A DNA stretch of 64,000 nucleotides from an uncultured Flavobacteriaceae bacterium (GCA_913045325.1 CAJWPZ010000003.1:1-64000), one strand, 5' to 3'; numbered from the stretch's first letter, positions 26,396-35,551 are shown. Notes: generated by a model not told the origin, from the sequence alone. Numbers and translations: made by a program.

Positions 26396-26410
26396 TTTAA
26401 AACACATCTA

Positions 26411-26884
26411 TTGAAAGCCGCTAGCTTAGCACAAATAAAAAAAGAATTAAAACTTCGCTCCTCTCAAGATATAGAAGAGCTGTGCTTGCGTTTAGCTCGT
26501 TTTAAAAAAGAAAACAAAGAACTACTCACCTATTTATTGTTTGAGGCAGATGATGAGCAAGAGTACATTAGCCACATCAAAGAAACCATTGATGATGAGT
26601 TTGACAGTATTACAAATACCAACTTTTACTATCTTAAAAAGAGTGTGCGTAAAATATTGAAAAATGTAAAAAAATACATCAGATACTCTTCAAACAAAGA
26701 AACTGAGATTGCTATTTTACTACATTTTTGTGAGCGCCTTATAACCTTTAAACCCTCAATTACCAGAAACATAACACTTCACAACTTATATGATAGGCAA
26801 ATACAGCTTATTGATAAAAAAATTGAAGCATTGCACGAAGATTTGCAGTATGACTACAGAGAAGACATGCAGCGTTTAAAATAA
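26411..26884 (+). CDS. Conserved hypothetical helical protein
   Basis: A highly charged, all-helical protein of about 157 residues, rich in Lys, Glu and Leu. It has segments such as IKKELKLRSSQDIEELCLRL and LKKSVRKILKNVKKYIRY. There is no signal peptide, membrane segment or catalytic motif, and I do not recognise the family. The frame is open from 26393, but a -7 box covers that codon, so the TTG at 26411 is preferred (KAASLAQIKKEL follows). It lies between miaE and the arsC-like gene with 9 bp to the latter, suggesting co-transcription with it. Confidence 0.65.
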   Translation: MKAASLAQIKKELKLRSSQDIEELCLRLARFKKENKELLTYLLFEADDEQEYISHIKETIDDEFDSITNTNFYYLKKSVRKILKNVKKYIRYSSNKETEIAILLHFCERLITFKPSITRNITLHNLYDRQIQLIDKKIEALHEDLQYDYREDMQRLK

Positions 26885-26893
26885 AATAGAATC

Positions 26894-27235
26894 ATGACCA
26901 CGCTATACCATAACCCACGTTGCAGCAAATCAAGAGAGGCACTACAAATATTACAGCAGGCTAATGAGCCTGTTGAGGTAGTATTGTATTTAAAGGATAC
27001 CCTTAGTGAAGGCGCATTAAAAAAAATAATACAACAACTAGGAGTTTCTGCCATAGAGCTGATAAGAAAAAATGAACCTGTCTGGAAACAAAACTATAAG
27101 GGGAAGTCACTCTCAGAAGATGAGCTAATCACCGCTATGGTTAACAACCCAAAACTCATGGAGCGCCCTATTGCTATAAACAAGACAAAAGCCGTGATAG
27201 GAAGACCGCCTAGCGAGGTATTAAAAGTATTATAA
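26894..27235 (+). CDS. arsC: Arsenate reductase (glutaredoxin-dependent, ArsC family)
   Basis: A 113-residue ArsC/Spx-family protein with a thioredoxin-like fold. The N-terminal HNPRCSKSREAL carries the single catalytic cysteine of glutaredoxin-linked arsenate reductases. The C-terminal NPKLMERPIAI and IGRPPSEVL contain the conserved Arg residues that hold the oxyanion. Many chromosomal members without an ars operon, as here, have an uncertain physiological role, so arsenate reduction is inferred. No arsenite pump or ArsR gene is close. The start is the ATG at 26894, 9 bp after the preceding gene. Confidence 0.85.
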   Translation: MTTLYHNPRCSKSREALQILQQANEPVEVVLYLKDTLSEGALKKIIQQLGVSAIELIRKNEPVWKQNYKGKSLSEDELITAMVNNPKLMERPIAINKTKAVIGRPPSEVLKVL

Positions 27236-27316
27236 GAAAATACCTAATATATCCACAATACTCATAAAGTAGTGTATATTGGACATAAACAAATACACAA
27301 AGAGAATAGCATAACT

Positions 27317-27643
27317 ATGGAGAAAGCAGCATTTTTAGAAGCACACGTTTTTACAGATTTGAAAAAAATAGAGAATAAATCTACCCAAGAGGATATTCAT
27401 TTATTTTCTGAAACAGATTTTCAAACCATTCTAGAGCGTGTAGAGCATTTTGGGATTGGAATCTTTACCATAACATCATGGCTTGATGGCAAAACCAGTG
27501 GAGTTTGTACTCATGAAGAGTTTAAAAGAAAAACTACAGACTCTAAATGGTACAAAAAAGCCTTTTTAACTTTTAAAACGGCAACACCTGCAATGAGCTA
27601 TACAGCAACATACAAAGTGTCTGCTAGACTTTTGGCTAGATAA
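27317..27643 (+). CDS. Hypothetical small soluble protein
   Basis: A protein of about 108 residues starting MEKAAFLEAHVFTDLKKIE. The reading frame is open back to a GTG at 27272, but that extension is rich in His and Lys and looks non-coding, so ATG 27317 is preferred. It has a Trp-containing middle (ITSWLDGKTSGVCTHEEF) and a Thr/Ala-rich end. There is no signal peptide and I recognise no family. It is followed by a 55-residue zinc-ribbon gene 9 bp downstream and then by a DUF6884-like gene, so the three may form a small operon. Confidence 0.55.
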   Translation: MEKAAFLEAHVFTDLKKIENKSTQEDIHLFSETDFQTILERVEHFGIGIFTITSWLDGKTSGVCTHEEFKRKTTDSKWYKKAFLTFKTATPAMSYTATYKVSARLLAR

Positions 27644-27652
27644 GTTAGCCAC

Positions 27653-27820
27653 ATGAAAGAGAGAGTTAAATACTGCGGGGTTTGCAACAAAGACTTTTCT
27701 ACTATGTACAGAGCACAATACAATAGCCTAAAAGATTGGGTGTTTGTTTGTAAAGAATGTTTGATAGTCATAAAAAAGGATAATCCCACCTACAGATATG
27801 GTGGAACCTGGAAAAAATAA
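27653..27820 (+). CDS. 55-residue zinc-ribbon microprotein
   Basis: A complete 56-codon ORF from ATG 27653 to TAA 27820, too short for usual length cut-offs. The product starts MKERVKYCGVCNKDFSTMYR and continues with WVFVCKECLIVIKKD. The pairs CGVC and CKEC, 24 residues apart, form a treble-clef/zinc-ribbon-like four-cysteine site. The basic, compact protein could bind nucleic acid or another protein. It lies 9 bp after the preceding gene and 4 bp before the preferred ATG of the following one, and its frame is clean. Homology could not be searched here. Confidence 0.6.
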   Translation: MKERVKYCGVCNKDFSTMYRAQYNSLKDWVFVCKECLIVIKKDNPTYRYGGTWKK

Positions 27821-27824
27821 AAAA

Positions 27825-28217
27825 ATGCTTGCGTACGCTACCTATTGCTCTGCACTAAAAAATTACTCAAAAAAAGCCGTATCGGCTATCAAATTGTATG
27901 ATAGTGAGAGAATTTCTAAGGTATTTGAATTAGCGAAGAGCCAAAACGCCAAGTTTGTAATTCTCTCAGGAAAGTATGGTCTTGTAGAGCCGCATCAGCA
28001 AATAAACTATTATGATCATCTGCTTGACCAGACAGAAGTAGAAACACACGCTGGTGTAATAGCATCTCAAATAGCTGCCAAGCATATTACTGAAATGGTC
28101 TTTTTCTCCAACCCAGTAGAGACAGACCCAAACCTCCTACCCTACTTAAAGTGCATTGGCAGTGCGTGTGAAAAAGCAGAAATACCAATAAATATAAAAG
28201 TTATATTCTCTGACTGA
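27825..28217 (+). CDS. DUF6884-like protein
   Basis: A protein of about 130 residues whose core SGKYGLVEPHQQINYYDHLL is the signature I associate with DUF6884-type proteins, a compact alpha/beta fold with unknown activity found beside restriction, mobile and RNA-related genes. The frame is open from ATG 27798, but that start would overlap the zinc-ribbon gene by 23 bp; ATG 27825 lies just after its stop and is preferred. The family name is a recollection rather than a search result. It is the last gene before a 135-bp spacer. Confidence 0.55.
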   Translation: MLAYATYCSALKNYSKKAVSAIKLYDSERISKVFELAKSQNAKFVILSGKYGLVEPHQQINYYDHLLDQTEVETHAGVIASQIAAKHITEMVFFSNPVETDPNLLPYLKCIGSACEKAEIPINIKVIFSD

Positions 28218-28352
28218 ATTTAGGATTTTCTATTTTTTGAATGGTAAAACCTTAAATAAAACACCCATAGTCGTGAATTTTGCAAGTACGTACGTGAAGT
28301 ATTATTCATGATTTTATTACATTTTTGCATTATAAATAATTAACTTACTACA

Positions 28353-29039
28353 ATGAAAAAAATTATTTTTACCCTACTTACAATTTTTAGTCTTACGACA
28401 ACTATACAAGCAGAGGCTCAAACAGATATTACATGTGAGCAAACGGGCTGGTCAGTTAATATAGGATCTATTGCTGATTTTGTTAAAATGTATCACGCTG
28501 GTCACTATTTAATTTGGCCTAGAGAAGAAAATGTGATTACTTGGACCGCTACAGACAACCAAGGCAATCTTATTGTACAAGAAACTATAATTGATTCTTC
28601 AGATTTTAGCTTTAACCATAGTGTTCCAACAACAGATATCATACATATTTCAGCAGAACTTAACAATCAAGCCGCTGGAATTTCTGGATGCTATATAGAA
28701 GATGTATTGTTTTGGGAACAGACTGAAGTAACACCAGGTGTTTTTAGCTATAGCTGGGCATTACTTAACGGGAACACCCCAACAACACTTGGAGGTCAAG
28801 ACAATCAATTGCTAGATGTTACCATTACATCGACCTTAATTGACGCTTATATTGAGCTTAAATCTGCTAATAGTTATACTCTTAGCATTTACGATAAAAG
28901 AGGAAGAAGCGTAAAAAAGAAGAGAATTACTACACAAACAAATAGAATGCCTGTGGGAGACTTACCCCCTGGAATGTACTTTGTAAGGATGGTGAATGAT
29001 CAAAATGCTTCTAAGACAATTAAAATAATCAAGAAGTAA
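28353..29039 (+). CDS. Secreted protein with type IX-like C-terminal sorting domain
   Basis: A 228-residue exported protein with a signal peptide (residues 1-22, cleavage near AEAQTD). The middle region has no enzyme motif; it contains two cysteines (CEQTGW and GCYIED) that may pair. The C-terminal 65 residues carry YTLSIYDKRGRSVKKKRI and LPPGMYFVRMVN with a Lys-rich end. This is the pattern of Por/type IX secretion domains, so the protein is probably secreted or surface-attached. The binding target is unknown. A strong terminator follows the stop. Confidence 0.75.
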   Translation: MKKIIFTLLTIFSLTTTIQAEAQTDITCEQTGWSVNIGSIADFVKMYHAGHYLIWPREENVITWTATDNQGNLIVQETIIDSSDFSFNHSVPTTDIIHISAELNNQAAGISGCYIEDVLFWEQTEVTPGVFSYSWALLNGNTPTTLGGQDNQLLDVTITSTLIDAYIELKSANSYTLSIYDKRGRSVKKKRITTQTNRMPVGDLPPGMYFVRMVNDQNASKTIKIIKK

Positions 29040-29056
29040 TACACACTTTGCAACAT

Positions 29057-29094
29057 AAAAAAAGGGCCAATGATATACTCATTGGCCCTTTTTT
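29057..29094 (+). terminator. Intrinsic terminator after the sorting-domain protein
   Basis: GGGCCAATGA (29064-29073), loop TATAC, TCATTGGCCC (29079-29088) form a perfect 10-bp stem flanked by an A-run and followed by six T. It also serves the convergent microprotein gene ending at 29109. Confidence 0.9.
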
Positions 29095-29108
29095 ATGTTC
29101 TTAACTAG

Positions 29109-29276
29109 TTACTTGTCTAGTTTATTTTTTGCTTCTCGCTTGAGCTTCATGTTTTCTATGAGTGCCCCACCAATCCAGTATGGAATAATAGATACCAAGA
29201 ATATCATGAGCCAAAAACCGATGGTCAAAATAGTTAAAAATGCAAGAAAGCCTAGGTATTGATCAAAATCGAACAT
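29109..29276 (-). CDS. 55-residue membrane microprotein
   Basis: A complete 56-codon minus-strand ORF (ATG at 29276, TAA at 29109-29111) in an otherwise empty 408-bp gap. The product has a hydrophobic core that could span the membrane once or as a hairpin (LGFLAFLTILTIGFWLMIFL, then VSIIPYWIGGALIEN). It ends in a strongly basic, Lys-rich tail (MKLKREAKNKLDK), predicted to face the cytoplasm. The amphipathic composition and clean frame argue for a real gene. It shares the strong hairpin at 29057-29094 as terminator with its convergent neighbour. No family is recognised. Confidence 0.55.
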   Translation of the reverse strand: MFDFDQYLGFLAFLTILTIGFWLMIFLVSIIPYWIGGALIENMKLKREAKNKLDK

Positions 29277-29418
29277 AATGGTGTGTTTATAATTACAAAG
29301 ATAAACTGATTTTTTTATTTCTGAAAGATTAAAGTGTTCAAAAATAAAAAAAATGAGCTAGTTTGATACAGGTTTAAATTATACGCTATAACTATACAAC
29401 TAAACCCCTATAAACTAG

Positions 29419-29426
29419 TATTTTTG
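29419..29426 (+). promoter_or_regulatory. -7 box of fumC
   Basis: TATTTTTG matches TAnnTTTG and lies 21 bp upstream of the fumC ATG at 29448. Confidence 0.55.
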
Positions 29427-29447
29427 TAATATATCAAGTATGTACAT

Positions 29448-30839
29448 ATGGAAAATTTCAGAATAGAAAAAGACACAATGGGCGAGGTAGAAGTCCCAGC
29501 AAATGTATTGTGGGGAGCGCAAACACAGCGATCTATAAATAATTTTAAGATTGGAAGACCTGGTTCTATGCCACTAGAGATTATATACGGTTTTGCATAT
29601 CTAAAAAAGGCAGCTGCATATTCTAACTGCGAACTGGGTGACCTTTCTCAGACCAAAAGAGATTTGATAGCCGCTGTATGTGATGAGATATTAGCTGGGA
29701 AACACGATGCTCAATTCCCGCTTGTGATCTGGCAAACCGGTAGTGGCACCCAAAGTAACATGAATGTAAATGAAGTTATTGCCAATCGCGCACACCAATT
29801 GGCAGGGAATACTATTGGCCAAGGAGAAAAAACATTACAACCTAATGATGATGTTAATAAATCTCAATCATCGAACGACACCTTTCCTACCGCGATGCAT
29901 ATTGCATCCTACAAAAAATTAATAGTGCATACCATTCCAGGGGTTACTAAGTTATATAACACGTTGCTTGCAAAATCCAAGGAGTTTGATCCTATTGTAA
30001 AAATTGGTCGCACTCATCTAATGGACGCCACTCCTCTAACCCTTGGGCAAGAGTTTAGCGGTTATGCATCACAGTTAGAGCATGGTCTAATTGCATTAAA
30101 AAACACATTACCACACTTATCACAGTTAGCATTGGGAGGAACAGCCGTAGGAACAGGTATTAACACCCCTAAAGGATATAGTGTAAATGTAGCCGGTCAT
30201 ATTGCAAATTTTACTGGTCTATCTTTAATTACTGCAAAAAACAAATTTGAAGCCCTAGCAGCGCACGATGCCATTGTTGAATCTCACGGAGCACTCAAAC
30301 AAATGGCAGTATCTCTTAATAAAATAGCCAATGATATACGAATGCTTGCTAGTGGACCTAGAAGTGGTATTGGAGAAATAGCTATTCCTGCCAATGAGCC
30401 AGGATCTTCTATTATGCCTGGTAAAGTAAACCCTACGCAGTGTGAGGCCCTCACAATGGTTTGCGCACAGGTAATAGGTAATGATATGGCAATAGCTGTG
30501 GGTGGTATGCAAGGACATTATGAGCTAAACGTCTTTAAACCAGTAATGGCTGCAAATATGTTAGAATCTGCCCAACTCCTTGCAGATGCATGCTTGTCTT
30601 TCGAGGCACATTGCGCAAGTGGTATTAAGGCAAATAAAGCAGTAATAGAAAAACAATTAAACAATTCTCTGATGCTTGTTACTGCTTTAAATACTAAAAT
30701 TGGTTACTATAAAGCAGCAGAAATAGCAAATACAGCTCATAAAAACGGAACTACGCTAAAGCAAGAGGCCGTAAATTTAGGATATCTTACTGAAGATGAG
30801 TTTGATGCCTGGGTAAAACCACAAGACATGGTGGGGTAA
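29448..30839 (+). CDS. fumC: Fumarate hydratase, class II
   Basis: FumC interconverts fumarate and L-malate in the citric acid cycle without an iron-sulfur cluster. At 463 residues it has family length. The signatures are [20 protein letters not shown] (about 103-122), [40 protein letters not shown], and the fumarase/lyase loop [16 protein letters not shown] (about residues 318-333) with its catalytic serine. The start at ATG 29448 gives the standard N-terminus [20 protein letters not shown]. It has its own -7 box and a strong terminator, so it is monocistronic. Confidence 0.98.
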   Translation: MENFRIEKDTMGEVEVPANVLWGAQTQRSINNFKIGRPGSMPLEIIYGFAYLKKAAAYSNCELGDLSQTKRDLIAAVCDEILAGKHDAQFPLVIWQTGSGTQSNMNVNEVIANRAHQLAGNTIGQGEKTLQPNDDVNKSQSSNDTFPTAMHIASYKKLIVHTIPGVTKLYNTLLAKSKEFDPIVKIGRTHLMDATPLTLGQEFSGYASQLEHGLIALKNTLPHLSQLALGGTAVGTGINTPKGYSVNVAGHIANFTGLSLITAKNKFEALAAHDAIVESHGALKQMAVSLNKIANDIRMLASGPRSGIGEIAIPANEPGSSIMPGKVNPTQCEALTMVCAQVIGNDMAIAVGGMQGHYELNVFKPVMAANMLESAQLLADACLSFEAHCASGIKANKAVIEKQLNNSLMLVTALNTKIGYYKAAEIANTAHKNGTTLKQEAVNLGYLTEDEFDAWVKPQDMVG

Positions 30840-30860
30840 CAAACATCATTTAATGACCTA

Positions 30861-30897
30861 AAAAAGAGTTTCATATATATATGAAACTCTTTTTTTG
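30861..30897 (+). terminator. Intrinsic terminator of fumC
   Basis: AAAAAGAGTTTCAT (30861-30874) pairs with ATGAAACTCTTTTT across a short AT-rich loop, ending in seven T. It lies 22 bp after the fumC stop. Confidence 0.9.
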
Positions 30898-30984
30898 TGT
30901 ATTTCATCGATTAAATGCAGATTTATTAGATAAAGTGTAAATGTTTTGTATCTTGCCCGTCCCAAATAAATTAAACCTACTAAT

Positions 30985-32175
30985 ATGAAACATCAAATGT
31001 GTGTCCCCACGTTTTGTTTGTTTTTACTTTTGAGCCTATTTAGTTATAGTGCTGTACCTGTAAAAACACAAAATAAAAGTAAAGAACGTATTGCACAAAG
31101 TTCAATACTATCTAGTGTAAATAACTTTATGAGTATTACTGCAATGGCCTTACCAATAAAAGTGAGCCAAAAGGCAAGATTAAAGGCGAGTGAAGCATCA
31201 CAAAAAAGCGAAACAATTTCAACTGGGAGTTTATTTTTAAAAGGTACTTTTTATGGCGCCGTTAGCATCATCTTACTTTTAAATATTGTAAGCTTATTTT
31301 TATTCGAAGAAAAAATATTTGGATATTTTGGATTAGCGGTAACAGGTACACTGTTATTGTTCTTTGGAGAAGACAACCTCTCTGGTATTTTATTTCAAGA
31401 TACCTTATTTAAAAACTCTGGCGTTACAACAACCATACTTTGCGCAACGGCAGGTCTTGTAGCTTTATATTCATCACAGTATTTAACAATAAAGGAATAC
31501 TTTCCTAAATTAAAAACATTCACCGTGCCACTATTTATAGCTGCTGCAGGGTTATCAGTAACACACTGGTTTGTGGATAATGCAATGCTACCTATAGCAG
31601 TAAATAGCATATCCTTCGCCCTATTGATGTGCTACTTTGGAGGTGGTGTTATGCTGTTCTTAAAAAACAACTATTCAAAGTTTTATGTACTAGGTATGGC
31701 AATACCATTATTGTTTGTTCTTGATTACTTCGTTTTACAAGTAATTGGGATTGAATTTCTAAGCGTCTCTCTAACTGTAGTAAAAGCATCATTTTTCGTC
31801 AATGTATTACTAATGACATATGCAATTTTATTTAGAATGAAAGACATTAAAGAGCAAACAGCAGCACGTAAAATAGAAATGGAAATATTCCTAAAAAAAG
31901 AAAAAATGATGGAACGAGAAAATATTATAGAATTAACTGAAGAATTGTATCTAGAAAATCTAATCATGCAGTATGATCTTGATGGCATAGAGATAAAACT
32001 ATTGCAATATATTAGTGAAGGAAAAGAAAACAGCAAAATAGCAAGAAAGCTAAAAACTACAGAAATAGAAATAGAAGAAATGACAAGAAAATTGTACCAT
32101 AAAATACAAATTGAAGAAGCAGTACAACAAGAAGTTACTCTACTTAATCTACAACCAGATTTTTTATATAACTAA
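30985..32175 (+). CDS. Seven-helix membrane protein with C-terminal LuxR-type DNA-binding domain
   Basis: A 396-residue protein with an unusual order of parts. Residues 1-24 form a signal-peptide-like segment, followed by about 55 polar residues. Seven hydrophobic helices span about 84-285, the layout of the 7TM part of 7TMR-DISM receptors. A charged coiled coil follows (about 288-330, KIEMEIFLKKEKMMERENI). Residues 333-376 (DGIEIKLLQYISEGKENSKI, then ARKLKTTEIEIEEMTRKLYH) form a LuxR/GerE-type helix-turn-helix. It could be a one-component receptor that regulates DNA from the membrane. The ligand and targets are unknown. It stands alone after fumC and shares a bidirectional terminator with ccsBA. 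Confidence 0.7.
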   Translation: MKHQMCVPTFCLFLLLSLFSYSAVPVKTQNKSKERIAQSSILSSVNNFMSITAMALPIKVSQKARLKASEASQKSETISTGSLFLKGTFYGAVSIILLLNIVSLFLFEEKIFGYFGLAVTGTLLLFFGEDNLSGILFQDTLFKNSGVTTTILCATAGLVALYSSQYLTIKEYFPKLKTFTVPLFIAAAGLSVTHWFVDNAMLPIAVNSISFALLMCYFGGGVMLFLKNNYSKFYVLGMAIPLLFVLDYFVLQVIGIEFLSVSLTVVKASFFVNVLLMTYAILFRMKDIKEQTAARKIEMEIFLKKEKMMERENIIELTEELYLENLIMQYDLDGIEIKLLQYISEGKENSKIARKLKTTEIEIEEMTRKLYHKIQIEEAVQQEVTLLNLQPDFLYN

Positions 32176-32197
32176 GTGTGAGAGCTTTATTATTCAA

Positions 32198-32226
32198 CAA
32201 AGGATAGACCAGTGGTCTATCCTTTG
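32198..32226. terminator. Bidirectional terminator overlapping the ccsBA stop codon
   Basis: CAAAGGATAGACC (32198-32210), loop AGT, GGTCTATCCTTTG (32214-32226) form a perfect 13-bp stem. The ccsBA stop codon (32217-32219 on the minus strand) lies inside the right arm, so the last codons of that gene form part of the hairpin. Confidence 0.75.
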
Positions 32227-35200
32227 TTTGTATACTGTTTTCTGTAAAAAATATAAGACACGATAGCCAACACCACTAAAAAGGTTACTAGGTAATATAC
32301 AAAAGTGGGCGTTACAGGTACATCTCCACTTGCATAGGAGTGCAAACCAGTTAAGTAGAAGTTAACTCCAAAATAAGTCATCATTATAGATCCGTAAGCA
32401 GCAATAGAAGCTACATTATAAATCCATTTTCCGCGAAGGCCAGGTACGAGCCTCATGTGTATAACAAAGGCATATATCATAATACTAATTAGTGCCCAGG
32501 TCTCTTTTGGATCCCAACCCCAGTAACGTCCCCAACTCTCATTTGCCCATTGGCCTCCTAAAAAGTTACCAATTGTAAGCATCACAAGACCCACGGTTAA
32601 GGCAAGTTCGTTAATTGTAGTTAATTCTTTAATGTTCAACTCCATTTTTGCTTTATTAGCGCCATTGGTTAAAATCATGAGAATAAGAACCGTAACACCC
32701 AATATCATACCTAAGGTAAAGGGTCCATAACTAGCCACAATAACCGCCACGTGTATCATAAGCCAATAACTATCAAGTACAGGAACCAGTGTTGAAATAG
32801 CAGGGTCAAGCCAATTTTGGTTAGCAACCCAAAGTATAATAGCTGCTACAAATGCAGTGGAGGCAACCGTTAGATCACTTTTTCTTCCAAATGCCAAACC
32901 AAAAAATACAGTAGCCCAAGCTACATATATGATAGACTCATAGGCATCTGTCCAAGGAGCGTGTCCAGAGATATACCAACGCGCAATAAGCCCCAGGGTC
33001 ATGGCCACAAAGAATGACCAAATCACTATTTTACAGACTTTAACAAAGCCGTTTACCAGCGGCCCTTCTTTAAATATTTGTATGATAATACCAATAAACA
33101 TCAGTACGCCAAAGAGCGTAAAATAACGAAACAGTCTATTGAAGATATTAATCTTATTGTAGGTTATCTCTGCGCTAATTTTTGAGTCACTTGGAAGCAC
33201 TTCACTACCGTGTTTTTTCTGGTAGGCTCTAATAAGATTTAAAATTTCAGTAGGTTTTGTATAGTCATTACTTGCCTTTGCAGCACTAAGGCTATTAAAG
33301 TACAAAGGCAATGCCGTTTTTGCAAACATAGAATCTTGTCCTTTAATAGCACTCTCATTTAGTTCTGGATAAGACACCCATTTGTTCCCTTGGTCTGCTG
33401 GTACCGGAAATATTTTTAAAATACTCCCTCCCAAGGCTTGGTTAAATATGTAATAACTTTCATAAGCCTTAACAAAATCTTTTTGAAATTGATTAGGGGT
33501 ATTGGTAGAGGTTGCAGCCTCTAGATAAGGATCTAGCTTGAAATTAACATCCTTGTCAAACAAATCAATTAAGGCAATTGTTTTGGTGTCTTTAGCAACC
33601 CCTACAATATCTCGTATGCTATCATTACCACGCTTTAACTTGATTATAGGTACCTGAGACCACAATCTTGGAAATTGTGTTACAGACATAAACACTTGAT
33701 TTGCATCTAGCCGTTGATCGTTATCGTTGAGCCTCTTGTAGGAGTCGCTCCCACTCACCTTACGTATCAACTCACTGGCAAAGGTGCTAATAGGCTTCAT
33801 ACGGCCATTGTCTTGGATGACCAAACGTGCAAACTCGGCAGCATGCTCTTTAGAAACTGCATTTGCAAAGATTAAAGAATCTATTTGTGTGGTAATTGTA
33901 TTTGCATGTTGGTGTGTATCTGTCTGGCTTACTGCAATGGTGCTCATAAAAAGCATGGCAAGGCTCACTAGTAGCTTCTTCTTTTTCTTTATTTTCTCTA
34001 AATACTTTTTAAGATTACCAAATCTGGAGTTTCTATCAAACAAGATTGCCATAAGTCCAAAATACAATAGAAAGTACCCTATGTACGTAATCCAGGTACC
34101 CCACATATCATGATTTACAGCCAAAATAGTCCCTTTTTCATCAGGCTGAAATCCAGACTGAAAAAAGCGGAACCCGTCTTTATCTAGTACATTATTCATG
34201 AAAATTTCTTCTTCTTGAAATGTGCCATCAGCACTATTAACGGTTACTTTACTTTTAAAGGATTTGTAACTTTTTTCTGTGCCGGGATATTTTTCTGCAA
34301 TAAAATCATTAAGGGTGATACTAAATGGCAATGTTATTTTTTTACTTCCGTAGGTAGCATATACTTCAAGACCGTTTATAGCTACCTTCACCGGAGATGG
34401 CGTAGAACCTCTTCCTCCTAGAAGCTCTAAGGTCTTTGTTTGGCCTCCAGAGCTAACCTCTAGCATCAAAGCATTAGTTGGGGCAGGAGCCTCTGCAGTG
34501 GCTTTTATGATGCCCATACGCCCAATAACCACTGGGTCTGGAATTACAAATGCCATGTCTGCCATTTGATAGAGAGAACGCAACTGCAAATTTTGCAGGC
34601 TGTCTTTTACAACGATCCCTTTTTGTTGATCTGCCATGCGCATGTACTCACCCCCAAAAGATGATTGTAGTTCATAGCTTTGTGTTTGGGCATCATAGAA
34701 TATATTAATGGCGCCTTTGGTTGGTTTATTGATGGCAAATAATATGTTGTGAATATTGGAAACCTCACCCACTTTTACATAATGATCATGGCGGGTTCCA
34801 TCACCGGCTTCAACAATTTTAAGGTATCCTTCTCCACCAGGGTCTTCAATCATTCCCTTGGTGGCACCTTTAATGAAATTTTTATAGGTGATGGTAACAG
34901 GAGTCTGGTTGTATGTTTTACTCATAGAAAATTGATTGCTCAATCTATCAGAGAGATCCATTTTCTTTGGAGCTAATTTAAGACGCTGTTGTTGGCCAGC
35001 TATTATATAATCTCCATCAATAAAAACATTTAAATAGGCATGTTCAGATAGCATTTCATTGGAGGTGTCACCTTCATTTATTTGCATAACACCCTCATAA
35101 CCAATATATCTGGTCACAAAAGCTCCAACTAGAATAAGAATAAAAGACAAGTGTAATACCAGGGTTGTCGCTTTTTCTTTACTAAACATTTTAAAGCGAA

Positions 35201-35408
35201 CTATGTTTCCTAGAAAATTAACTACAAACAACATCATAATGGCCTCAAACCACCATGCATTGTATATAAGAGCTCGAGAATACGGAGTTGGTGAAGTTTC
35301 TGAAGAGGCATCAACTAGGGTTCCAACAGCCATTGCAATGGCAAACACAATAAATAAAGTAGCCGTTAAACGGGTAGAAAATATAATGGAAGCTAGTTTT
35401 TTTTGCAT
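32217..35408 (-). CDS. ccsA: Cytochrome c biogenesis protein CcsBA (fused System II)
   Basis: A 1063-residue fusion of the two System II cytochrome c assembly proteins. The N-terminal ResB/CcsB part has membrane helices near residues 15-33, 50-68 and 83-101, then a large periplasmic domain. The second half begins with a further periplasmic stretch (about 500-760) and ends with the CcsA core of about eight helices. The tryptophan-rich haem-handling motif is WGRYWGWDPKETWALI near residue 965, and conserved histidines lie around it. The complex exports haem and attaches it to CXXCH proteins such as the cytochrome c at 48954. A separate System I operon is not visible. The gene is monocistronic. 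Confidence 0.93.
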   Translation of the reverse strand: MQKKLASIIFSTRLTATLFIVFAIAMAVGTLVDASSETSPTPYSRALIYNAWWFEAIMMLFVVNFLGNIVRFKMFSKEKATTLVLHLSFILILVGAFVTRYIGYEGVMQINEGDTSNEMLSEHAYLNVFIDGDYIIAGQQQRLKLAPKKMDLSDRLSNQFSMSKTYNQTPVTITYKNFIKGATKGMIEDPGGEGYLKIVEAGDGTRHDHYVKVGEVSNIHNILFAINKPTKGAINIFYDAQTQSYELQSSFGGEYMRMADQQKGIVVKDSLQNLQLRSLYQMADMAFVIPDPVVIGRMGIIKATAEAPAPTNALMLEVSSGGQTKTLELLGGRGSTPSPVKVAINGLEVYATYGSKKITLPFSITLNDFIAEKYPGTEKSYKSFKSKVTVNSADGTFQEEEIFMNNVLDKDGFRFFQSGFQPDEKGTILAVNHDMWGTWITYIGYFLLYFGLMAILFDRNSRFGNLKKYLEKIKKKKKLLVSLAMLFMSTIAVSQTDTHQHANTITTQIDSLIFANAVSKEHAAEFARLVIQDNGRMKPISTFASELIRKVSGSDSYKRLNDNDQRLDANQVFMSVTQFPRLWSQVPIIKLKRGNDSIRDIVGVAKDTKTIALIDLFDKDVNFKLDPYLEAATSTNTPNQFQKDFVKAYESYYIFNQALGGSILKIFPVPADQGNKWVSYPELNESAIKGQDSMFAKTALPLYFNSLSAAKASNDYTKPTEILNLIRAYQKKHGSEVLPSDSKISAEITYNKINIFNRLFRYFTLFGVLMFIGIIIQIFKEGPLVNGFVKVCKIVIWSFFVAMTLGLIARWYISGHAPWTDAYESIIYVAWATVFFGLAFGRKSDLTVASTAFVAAIILWVANQNWLDPAISTLVPVLDSYWLMIHVAVIVASYGPFTLGMILGVTVLILMILTNGANKAKMELNIKELTTINELALTVGLVMLTIGNFLGGQWANESWGRYWGWDPKETWALISIMIYAFVIHMRLVPGLRGKWIYNVASIAAYGSIMMTYFGVNFYLTGLHSYASGDVPVTPTFVYYLVTFLVVLAIVSYIFYRKQYTNKG

Positions 35409-35551
35409 CGAGTATTATTTGTTGCAAAAATACTACAAAATGGCCTTTTTGTTCTCCTTATACATCTGAAATGTGATAGCATTAACACTCTTTAGTATTC
35501 ATTCCATAAAACCCATCCCCTTAGCATAAAAAATTCTTGTATTTTTACAGT

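Noticed and set aside
34215..34421. Open frame in the plus strand within ccsBA
   Set aside because: Fully antisense to ccsBA; no independent support.
35537..35551. TTG start for the DUF2520 gene
   Set aside because: It lies in the TATTTTTA -7-like element; the Rossmann motif begins directly after ATG 35552.
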